Shown piece after piece: positions 24,901 through 36,900 of a DNA stretch of 64,000 nt. The notes below the pieces were generated by a model, which saw nothing but the letters and a program-made list of their open reading frames with translations, searched no databases and had not been told where the DNA came from. Within the stretch, counting starts at the first letter, position 1. Each line of letters begins with the position of its first letter. The translations under genes were made by a program, and so were the position numbers. Source of the DNA: Lichenostomus cassidix (lineage: Eukaryota; Chordata; Aves; Passeriformes; Meliphagidae); assembly GCA_008360975.2 (NCBI GenBank), contig CM039181.1, forward strand, positions 4,634,380-4,698,379, written 5' to 3'.

Positions 24901-27900
24901 AGCAATCAGGAACTTCTTGAATAAAATACAGTTTTACTTGAAAAAGAGAGTATCCCCCAGATCTGCTCCTGTCATTAATCATCTTGACGACAAGCATTTA
25001 TTAAATACCTTCCATGCTTTGTTATCATCCCCACATAACTTTTAAATTATCTGATTCCCACCTGGCAAAGTATGCATTCCTCTTGGGGAGTATATAGAAA
25101 GGAAGGAACTTTGAAAATAAAACCATTACAACTGCATTACACAGAAAGAAAAAGTTAGAACCACGTTCCTCCACAAATTTTGCTCATTCTAGAATAAAGT
25201 TAGGAATATAGTTATGTCACACACTCTTTTTGTCTCCAGTCCTATAATCTCTTTAAGACCAATACCAAAAAGCAGAGCGTTCTTGTCCCCAAAATGTTAT
25301 AACATTTACTGAAAATACAGATACTAAACTGGGCAAAACAGTTGTTATGATTGAGTCTGTGCTACATTGCACAGACTCAATCTTCCCTCAGCCCAACTGT
25401 GATTCTCAACAAACCAGATTCCTGCAGTACCTCTTGGACTGTGCCATCTCCTCCTGCAATAATGATCAGATCTGTGTTTTCCATTAATTCCAGAAGCTTT
25501 TTTGCTTGTCCCTCATAATCTGTCTGAAGAAACAGAAATCCAAACATGAGGACTCAAGTCACTATTTCTAGTTTATCTCTCCTAGAGAAAAAAGAATCAC
25601 CTACCCATCTGTTTGTTATTTTTATATAGGCACACAGTACTATATATTACTTACACTCAGAGATATTTTTAAGCTTATAAAACCACTCTGATGCATAATA
25701 TAATATGTGCAAGCAAGCACACACACACAGAGGTTAAAAGAAATATCAGAGCAAATTTTACTCAACAGATCTAGAATGTCACAGCAATAATCATCTTTCC
25801 AGGTAATTTAACATTGAAACAAATCCAGAAGGCAACCATACTCTCGCAGAAAAACTCCCAGTTTCTTTTAACAGCCAAAGTGCTCAAGTGCATCTCCTGA
25901 AACACAGCATTAACTACATAAAAGGCCACTGCCTGACAGCTACTGACAATGTATTTAGCAGTAAAGAGTTCTGACTTTTTAAACCACCAAAATTGTTTTC
26001 TGCAGAATTAATGTCTTTCACAGAGCCATCTCAGCCTCACTTCCCTGCCCAGCCCTGTTTTGCCAACTTGTCAGGTCTGACACTACCAAGCATGAGTTTT
26101 AAGTCTTCCAAAATAATTTCTTCTCTTAGGGTGGGACTGTGTATTTTGAATGAGCAGAGCAAGGGATTAATAAAAACAGCATTTTAACACTAAACCTGGT
26201 GGAAAAGATTCCAAGACAGAAAGATGCATATTAGACTGCTTTGCTGCTAGGGCACACTGCCTTTTAAGCAATCCACATATCACAGCCTCAAAAACCTGCA
26301 AAAGGATCAAAATCCCTTCATGTTTCCTTGTTCTTCCCTTTCCAAAAGAAATCTGTCTGTTAATTGACCCCATTTAGAGCTCAGCACTCTGCTTTTGGGA
26401 TGGGCATGCTGAATTATTCGGTGAGACACAGAAATAATTTCAGTGTAAAGATAAAAGGTTATTTTTAATTAATCTGAACAGTTCAACTGCATGTCAAAGT
26501 CCCTCACTTTTGAATTCTTCAAGTTCAGGCAGAAATAACAAATTCAACAGCGATGGGCACGCACCACTAGCCAGCATTCAAATATTTAGAGAGTTTTCTA
26601 TCAAACATGAATTATAGAAGGGCTGCTTTAGACAGACAAACAAGCATATGTACTGCTTTAGCTGAAAATTAAAATCTCACTACACTGTTTGTAAACTAAC
26701 TGTGAATTTAAAAGATTAGGTATTGGCTTAATATCTCAGTATTTATTTCTTCCCATAAGATGTCTACAGCACAACTGAGAATTTCAGATTCTCAGCTTTG
26801 CATTTCAATTCTTTAAGAGGAGAAAGCAGAGCAGTCAATATTTCTATAGTGGCAGAACCTATCAGTTCTTACCTTAACCACAGTTACATCCAAGCCAGAC
26901 AAGTGCAAAATTGGTGCAGCATTCTTTTCAAAAAGGTTCCCAGCTTTGCTAGAAATAACAGAGTAAAAACTACTTAATTAGTCTGGTGGCTGAAAAAAAA
27001 AATTAAAAAGGAAAGAAACAAATGAACAGCAAGAAGAAACCTACTTAAAACCGAGCATTCATCTCCACAATCAGTCACTCAACCTGACAGTCAGGAAAGA
27101 TGAGATTTCATGTGGTTCAGATGTATTACATTTCTAGTCTCGTATCTCAGATGTCAGGTTTTTGTTGCAGTTTTAATAAATGCACAAGACGTTATCTAGC
27201 TTTTGCAAAGTAATTTTTAAAACCCATCAAAACAAATTAAGATCCCTGGAAATAAATTTACTAGAAAATTAATGACTTACAAAGCACCAGCCTTTAGGAC
27301 CACAAAGAAGGCCCATGTAGGTTTCCAGAAACATTTAAAAAATCCCAATTACTCATTATTACATATCATTACATAAGTTTAGAAGCAAAATTCTACCTGA
27401 CTTTTTTTGTTATAGGACTGACACATTTTATGCCTGTCATTGCATTATAAAATTATTTTCTCACTATTGTTTACAAGTAGAAACATGAGACTTTATTAAC
27501 ACTTTGCATTTTCCAGTCATGAGTGTTTTGAACAAGAGTATCTAAGTCCAAGCACTTCCATGTCAGGCACATTACTCTCTTCATATTGACAGTAAAAACT
27601 TTCTGCCTCTCCACAAAATGCAACTATTCCAAAGCTTAGCTGATCAGCAGAAACAGACACACATCATATCCAAGACTATGGTTTTTCTGCTGATGAGCAC
27701 ATAAAAATAGCAGCTGACCTCTTCCAGGAGTTTTGCTCTGAGCCCATATTTAGCCTCTCAGTTTGTGGGCACATCCCTTCCAAGGGCAGGTTCCCACAGA
27801 AGTAAGATCACTTCTTGCCAACTTCAAGTCTTGAAGTAATCAAGGTCATCTCTTATTTCTATAGTTTTTGAGGATGGAAATATATCACATGCAAAAGTTT

Positions 27901-30900
27901 GGAGGAGTACAAAGGAATTCCACATACGAAGGAATGGCAAAGGCCAAAATGTAGGATTAAAGAAAAAAATGAAAAATACATCTGTATGTTTAGAAAACAT
28001 TCTTTCACCTCAAGAAACGACTACTATTTCTCATTCCAATATACTTGGTGAAATAAAGTCTGGCATAGTTACATAGCACCAGCTTGGGATCAGAGGGAGG
28101 TAAAAATGAGCTCAGAAATATGGCTGGCTTTTAGAGTGGATAGCAGAGCAAAAATGCAGAAAGAATGCCTGAAACGAGAGTGCTGGGAAGGGGGAATTTT
28201 ACCCTTTGCAAGCTGCTGGGTTGAGGAACACTGTTGCTTTCTTCAATGGCATAGTGGCAGGAATCAGCTGGTCGCCAAAAGCCTAAGTAAGAGAAAAAGA
28301 GCAGGGCTCAGTTTATCTTTTAAGCACACTGCTAAAACAGTTCAAAATAATGCATCTCTACAAATGTCAATGGGCTTTCAAGCCTCATGACATTCAAATG
28401 ACTTCCATCTCCAGCCATTGTACAGGTTTCCTATTCAAAGACTTGCACTCGTAGCAACAGCTCACATCACTGTCATAAGTACTCTTTAGCTCATTTTTAC
28501 AATTCCACCACCATTTCTTTTTTGTCAACCTCTGGTTTTCTGCCATGGGCAGAGATCCAGGGAGCTATCCTTGACTCCAAGGTTACTTGATTTTCTTTCC
28601 TTATGTAATTCTCATACACCTGCCTGCCACCTTCTTTCTGCATTCCTTCCAACTTTTGAACTTTAATTCCTCTATCTCTTCCACTCATTTTAGTATTTTC
28701 TATGCTTCAGTTTTTGAAGACAGGAAAGATAATTACTAGAGAATCTGCCTTGACCTATAAGCAAGTTCAGTGTTTCTCACACTTTTTTTTGAACTAATCT
28801 CTCTCTATAAAAATCATTCAATTCCTCTTCAAATCTTAATCCAATTCTGAAGAGGCGTCTCAATTTTAAATTCTTTGAGAGTTCCTCCATAAAGCCTCTT
28901 GCTCCTTGTACCTATTTCCAAAGCTGTTCAGCACAGGGGAGGCAAGGAAAGGCAAAGCTTTCAAGCATGTTACATCCCTCTCTGTAAGCCTCTAGAAGGT
29001 CACTTCAAGGCATCCTCACTAACACACCAAATCAAACTGATTTTGAGTACAAGAAAGCCAAGTTATTCAGCAATACCATCCAGAAGCCTCAGAAACAGAG
29101 TAGGAACCAAAGACTACTGTGCTGAATGTGGCACACTCAACTGTCCCTGGCTTTTTTCCCTTTTACCTTGAAAGTTAACCCCCTAGCAGGATTTTATATT
29201 GAAGAAGGTGATACTGGACACAAAGGACAGCACATTTTAGTGGCTGTTAGCTCTTAAAGTTTATTATTAATTCCACTTGCAAACTTTGCTCAGAAAACCT
29301 CAATTTAAAAAGGGGTACAGCTGGCTGTGCTGCTTAAAACATCCAAATTTCTTCTTCAAGAAAGCAAAAGGATGACAGAAGTTGCTGAGAGTAAAGAAAT
29401 CTTCAAAGAAAGTGAAACAAATCAATAGCTCTTAAGCTTTAGTCAAAGATCAGTTAGAAAACAGACCAACTTATTATGTTGCAATTGTTGGGTGGGAATT
29501 GGGGAATAAGAGACCTCTAGTATTTCACAGCTGTTAGAAATAACTAATTATTTTCCTGGGGGGCACAATGTGATGTATTTGCATGCTCTAAACAATCTAA
29601 CAAGGCCCTGAACAACCCAACAAGGCTCATAAAGATTTGATGAGTAATGACATAATGGCTTCTTTATGTAATATACTTAGACATTTATGTTACATACAGG
29701 GGCATTTCTAAAGCAAATGCTGATTTGTAAGACAGGAAATAAAAAAATTCAATGTAACATTCTAGAAGTTTTTCAGAACAGAAGATAAGTAAAGACAACT
29801 TACAGTCATACCATAAAATGGTTATTAAATACATATATATGAAAGTATAATTTCTTGTCGAATGCACACTTCCAGGTATTATATTTCTGGACTTCTAAAA
29901 TGACAATCACTATTCTAAAACTATGAAAAACCCTTTACACAAAGCCTTTATAGTGCTTTATGAGTACCTGCAAAGAAATTATATTATTTTACAGGAAACT
30001 ATCCTTGAGTGAATTGTTTGCCAGATAAACAGCACCTCTTTAACACATGCCCAGTGTTCTGCTACAACAAGGTCAATCAGCAAGACTCATTTGCAAAGGA
30101 AGTCCACATCAGCTGACACTGGCTCATTCCAGAGATGGAGGTGTAAGATGTTAAAAATATGATAAAATTATAGAATCTTTCCATAATCATTTCCCACACC
30201 GAGGCTGTCATAACAAATTGGTATTTAAATTCAGACACATATGGCAGAACCTTTGCACGAAATACTGCTGTAGTGGATACTTTGTTAGGAAGGCAGCTCC
30301 CTCATCAATTTGATATTGTACCAGGCTTAAAAACCTAAAAATCCAAAGTAAAAATGGTAAGAACTTCATAGACACTTCATTCAGACTAAATGTTTTCTTT
30401 GGTGAGTTTGCCTGTATTTTTTTCCAGTACTTATATACAGCACTATAAAAGCAAGTAGCATTTTTCACACAATTTTAGATTGTTGTTATTCTGAAGAACA
30501 TACCAGACACTTAATGCCTTAATGCTGTATTGCTGTGTGTTTTCAAGCACTATTTGGCACTGACACATCAGTGAGAACGGAAATTACAGCAAGAATTGAT
30601 TACTAGTCTTTCTGGTTCATTCCTTTCTAATGCACGAGTCTTCTGCAGGATATTTTCACAGGTTTTAACCACTGAAATTGTAGGAAGCTCTATTGACAGT
30701 GCTTTTGTATTTTCATTTGTAAGAATAAGCCATAATGGAATGGAACCTGTCACTTAATAACTGGATTTAAGAAATGGGAAATTCAGGACTTGCACAACTG
30801 AATTATCTTCTGGTACCAGTATTTTCCTTAGCAGTTACATCTTTTTGATGGTACACACAAACCACTTCATAAGCTCCTTGAAAAAAAATTTTAATTTGGC

Positions 30901-33900
30901 CAGCATGCTTCAAATAATGAGGTATTAATGGCTATTTTTTGCAATATAAAAAGCTTCTATCATTTTGCTATGATGCAGTAAAAATGAACATTGAAAAAAT
31001 AAGACTCTGAAATTACAATATGGTTTATGAAAGCAGTATTTTCAGGGAAAGATTTTCCTTGCTCTTTCGTGAGCTGTGAGTTCCCTTACATCTATTCTGG
31101 CATGCAAATCCATTGCACAAGACAAGTTGCTGTGAAAATCTTTCTCTCAACAGCAGACAGGCTAAAATTGGGATTATTTAGGTGCACAACATTTCTCTAC
31201 TGAGAAAAATAATTTTCACCTTTCTACTCATGCTCCAGTACATAGCAATGATGGGAGCAGTGTCACAGCCTGCAAAATCTCAAAGATCTGTCCAGGAGAA
31301 GCAGCTTTAGAATAAACTTAATTGGTGGGAGGCAAAAAGACTGTTAAAATCCTACAGAAGTGATGTCATCCACGGGCAGCACCACCTTCACCACCAAAAG
31401 ACTGCTTATTAAGGACAAGATTTCTTTGTGGGAATACTACAGTATGGGATTTGTTGGCTGCTGTTTGCCACAAACTATGAAATGGAACAGTCAGTAGCCC
31501 GAGAGAGGAACTCTCCCCCTGAACATTGGCCTTCCTGTCAGTGCTCAGCAACCAGGCAGTCCCCAGTAAATTCCCAGCACATGGGTCCCAAAAAAGCTGG
31601 GTCAGTCAGGCATCACAGCATCCCTGCTGAAGTCCCTCAGGGTCAAACAGACAAGGGCAAGGTGTCTCCAGCTGAGCACTGACACTGGGCTGTCTGCACT
31701 GCTATTGCCCAGACTACACCCTCCAGGTGGGGCTGAGATTTCACTCTTACCCACAAACCATCTTCCCAGCAGAACTTTCCAGGCACAGAGCAATTACATG
31801 TTCAGCAGTGAAGGTCTGGGTAGCTCTAGCAGGGACTCAGATCACCCCAAAGATAACGCTGCACCTCCCCTGCAGCAGCAGCCAGGGCACACAGGGGGCA
31901 ATACCCTGGCCCTGTCCACCCCTTGCCATTAAGGGAAAGAACACAGATGGCATCATTAAAAGGCTTGTCACGTAGGAAAGGCCCACTGGGAAAATCTCAG
32001 GAGCCCTGCACAACCAAGATAAGAGGGAGATTTTAATCTGATTTTATTACTTTAAACGGTATTACCTGGGCTTCTTGGCATGCAGCTCTTCGTAGCAGGT
32101 TATCGCTATCAGGTGAGACAGAAAAGAGAGCGGATATTACGTTGGGTAAGTTTAAAACAATTTGCTCATTTTTAAAATGTAGGTATATACCCTTTTTACA
32201 CACAGTTTGACAACACTGAAACAAAAAAAAAACCAAAAAAAAAAAATTTAAGGATGAAACACTCCCTTTTATTCACACATGCATATTCTTTACTGCATGT
32301 GCACATGAACATTATTTCTACAGGAAAGAAAAGCAGAAAATGAAGACCAGGATGCCAAGTGTGCTGAGATTACATTAGCTCTGGCACACTGTATAACTGT
32401 GATTTATTTGTTAAATTGCTACATAACTGTACTCCAGAGCTCAGGTGTGGGTTTTTCCAATGTTCTCACTGCCTGGTATTTACACTGCAGGCACTTAGCA
32501 TTCTGGCAGTGTAGAAGGGTTTTAGAGTAGACTTAAATCTTCGTGCATTACAAATGTGAACTCCCCTCTCCAGCAGTTTGTAGGCCAAACACACCTTAAT
32601 GCAGCACCTCCCACCCATCTAGGTGTGAGCATGGCCCAAAGCAGTAACTCAGAGGTGAAAAACATACAACTCACCCAAGTGAAGTTTAAAAACAAAGGAG
32701 AAATTGTCAGTGTTCGATATGTCACGGACGTTCATTTCAGAAATACATTCCTGACTAATCCTTGTGCTTGTCACTGGTGACAGACAGCATTGGCAAGGTG
32801 GCAAGCAGGGTTTATAGATGGCAAGCACTGGAGACAGAGCTACTGAGTGAGGAACAGAAGTGTGTTCTTCCCCAGCCCCAAAAATGCCCTATTTCCCCTT
32901 GCAGACCAAATGGCAACTGCTGTTCTGCAGTGCCCAGAGCCCTCCAGGTACCAGACACTGCCCCTCCTTGCTAAAACAGAAACATTCCTTCAGCTTGTCC
33001 TTTCAATACCTGGCAATACCATATATTATTGTCTCAAAATACCAAGTTCAAAAAACCCAACTCACAGTCAGCATACCAAAATGAACACTACACCAACCAA
33101 AAGGATTAAAGGCCAACCAGACAAAAAGAAGTGGCTGGGAGAACAGCACACTTCTGCCCCAAAGTGTGGCTCATCAAGCCAAACCCTGCCATGGAAATAG
33201 CAGAAGAGAAGGCAAGGCCCAAACCCAAGTGTCATCTCTTTGATTCCACTGGTTTACAGTATTTATCTATCGCTGGAAGTATATAAACTGCTCTTTTCAG
33301 TATTATCAAGAGATGCTGCAATGCCATAAAACAAGTAGGGTGACTTCAGGTGAGATGTAAAAGTGGGTTCTGAGAAAATAACTCTACAGTAAAAAAGCTA
33401 CAGATTTATTCCTGGTAATAATGAGAAGACAAAGGAAGAGTTCAAGCATGGAAAAAGAAAATATGTGAATAATATCTCATCAGGAGAACAAGTAAGTGGA
33501 ATTATTTGGAAAAAAAAAATTCCTCAGAGGCATACTGTCATGTTTGCTCCTTAAAACCAAAGAAGTAGAAAATTGGTATTAAGCACCTGCAATATTACTT
33601 AGAGGAGCGACAGCCTTGGGTTTGATTGCAGTAATATGATGAAAGTGCACTGGTTAGAAGAACTGCCTCTGAAAAGGTTGGTGCTCCAAGCTGAGCAGCA
33701 GTGTCACAGCTAATTCCAGCTCAATCAGGACAGCGTGACAGGCTAAATCCTCACTGTGCCACTGAGGGCATAAGCCTCACACAGGGACACTTTCCTCCAC
33801 CTTGTGACTATGTGGGGCCAAAGCAAAGAGAAAACAATTGCAATTTCAATACATAAAGCAGAATATGTCAAGGATTCACCTCAATGGAGTCTTACCCATA

Positions 33901-36900
33901 AAAATTAAGCTGGACAGTTTAGATGTCAACATTTATGCTGATTTTCTCCTGCACTGAAGCACTTAAAGAGACAGAAAAAGCCTACTTTGACACTTCCTAT
34001 TTTGGTGTCAAAGGAAAAGTTTAGATTCTGAGACCAGAAGAATCACTTACCATCCAGCCATTTCCAGGTGATTTCTCTCACTTCTCCAACAGCACAGCAC
34101 CCAAAATCCCATACCATCCTAGCCATACTCATAGGATTTCTACTTATTCACAACTGGGACATATTTCAAAGTCATCTGAGTTTGTCTTAAGGATGTCTCA
34201 AGTCTGGTTTAAAGATGCCAGGTAACAGGACATTTTTTATTTCCATAAAATATTATGTCAACACTTAACTAGCTTCAAACTCCAGAAAAAACAGCACAAG
34301 TGCACTCACAGGGATGCACCTGTAAGAACAGCAGTCCTCCTCCTGTATCACAGCTGTTGCCTTTACTCACCTCATGTGGCTCACCTAAAGTACCCCAAGT
34401 GGGCCTGCAAGTCCTCTGCAGGTGACAACAATCAACAAATACAGCTAGAAAAACATGAAAACCGGCAAAAAGGTAACTTCTTTAAGCCTTCTGCCTCAGC
34501 GTGTACTCATTCTCAAAATATGACTGCTCACCAGCTCCCAGAGAAGAGACTAAATAATAATCATAAGATTTTGTTGAATTTTTTGTATTTTACTGTCTAC
34601 TATTAGGTAGTAACAAAGCCTTTTCAACAATGCTTGAACACGAGCAGGTGGAGGCTGAGGGAAATTGCTGCACTGCCTTAAAGAACACACACAGATTTCT
34701 CCTGACTTGCACCATATCCACAGCAAACTAAAAATCAATTTTTACTTTACATTTCCCTGAAGGGCTTATCTACACAATTCGGCCTTAAAACCAAACAGAC
34801 AAGCAGTGTTGCATCTGCTGGCCAACTCAGGGCTGTCTTCCTGCTGTGAGAATTAAGCATCACACAGCTTACAGCTAGGCCAACTTGCTTAAGCAGTAAA
34901 AAATTGGGAAACGGAGAGGAACAAGCAGTGGCAACAGGGTATGGAAGGAAGAGGGTTTCCTAGGCTGAACCCACAGACAGAACATTCCCAGTGAAGCCCC
35001 AAGGCCACTGCAGCACAGAATCAGTGGAGAACAGAACAGGCTTACACCAAAGGATGGAACTAACACAGAAAGGACACAAGAGCAACTGTGCAGAGCTCCC
35101 CACGTCCCAGCTGTGCCAGGCTGACTAAACACCATGCTCTGAGAGAGAGCACAACATCTGCACAACTTACCTGGACAGGGCTGTTCTGATTTCTCTGCAA
35201 CACCCCCAGTACAGGACTGGTGGCCAACTGCTCCTGTCCTGAGCGTTTTCAGCCGGAATAGGGAATTAATGCTCTCACACATAATTAATGCTCTCACAGA
35301 CCCACACAATTTGGTATGGATGCTCCTCCAGCTGAGCTGCATCCTGTGCCCAGGTGCCAGCAGAAGCCAGGGTGGAAAGGACAGTTCTCATGATGAAAGG
35401 TCACCCAGGGCAGCAATGAATGCAACAAGCAGGAAACAACAAAGTCAAACTGAAGCTGTTTGAGGCTCTCAGCGGCAGCAAGGGGAAGCCTTTGTTTTAC
35501 ACGCAACCAAAGCAACTCCCCTAAAAGTGATCACACTACGAATGTATACAGAAGCTCAGGATCTCATTTCAAAATGGGTTATCAGCATTAAATCTATGAC
35601 TATTAAATATACTCAAGCATGAAGAAGCCTACAAACTCTCCAGTTCAGTGTCTGCATCAAAACACAGAGTTTTGTGGGGAGAAACTTGACCAAAGCTCTG
35701 CACGCAGGATCAGTCCTCAGCAGCTATAACAGAACTCCTGAAAAAGATTTTATCTTAGCAGAGGTTTTTTTGGCTGCTTCTAATACTGCAAGAGCACAGA
35801 ATCCTCTTTACTGGATATTAACATTTACTTCCATCTTGGCCTTGGAAGGGCATGAAAGACAAATCCTAGGTTTCATCAGCTTTACCTAAGACTCAGAATT
35901 TGTACTCTGTTTTTTTTGACAAAGTTTTGATGAAATAAAGTCAGCTACTCAGGAAGTATATGCAGAAAGGTGACAAAGTGAGTTATCAGCTGGCAAGCAC
36001 GCAGACACTAACATTCAAATTGTAGATAACAGTACCACTCAGGATTACTGGCAGGCAGTCAAAGGCTCAGGTGCTTTGCCAGCATTTTCTACTGAGAATG
36101 TCAATACTTTAACATATACAGAGTAAAACTAAGTATGTGATGAGTCCACTGCCTTAGTAGAATATCAAGGGTCTCCATCCTGACATGGTGATGATCACTC
36201 ATGCAGTGACATCACTCTAACAGTCTGGTCAAATCTGACAATCAGTTAAGCTGATGTCCATCGTGCTGGAGATTAAATTTCTGCTGATTTGACAGAGCTG
36301 GTAACTCAGTGCACCACCTGGGCATACAAAGAACAGCAGCAGCTCAATTCAGGAGAGGTGACCCAGGACATAATGTGAGAGCAGATTCTAAACCTGGTAA
36401 AAATTTTAAAACCATTATATGGTACCTTTACCCACGCCAGGAGCTTCTTGTCTCTCTTGTCCTGAGGAGCCCAAAACTGGACACAGCACTGCAGATGTTC
36501 CTCACCAGGATGAGCAGAGGGGCAGGATCTCCTCCCTCCACCTGCTGGCACTGCTCTTCCCAATGTCCCCCAGGGTTCCATTGCCCTTCTTGGCCCCAAG
36601 GCTCACTGCTGGCTCAGGGACAGCTTGTTGTCCTCCAGGAGCCCCAGGCCCTTCTCTGAAAGTCAGCTGAGCCTCAGTGCCTCAGGTAAGAAACAAGCAA
36701 CTAAAGCAGATGCACCATGCACACCAAAGACTGATTTAATGCCAAAGTCCTTGGGCAAAAGGGTGTAAAGAAAGAAAGTATAAACACAACATAAACAAAT
36801 TTATTTTCCTAACTTTTCCTCCAAGGCTTTTGCAGCATTTCAATGTAAGCAGAAAAAAACACTGTTAAAAACCTGACTTAACAATTAAAAAAGATTAAGA

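Noticed and set aside
34875..35342. Minus-strand open frame of 155 codons in AGK intron 1
   Set aside because: It has no similarity and no conserved motif, and overlapping open frames occur on the other strand. This is consistent with chance in GC-richer intron DNA.
36309..36670. Two plus-strand open frames of 83-116 codons
   Set aside because: They lie over a CR1 LINE fragment and read its antisense strand.
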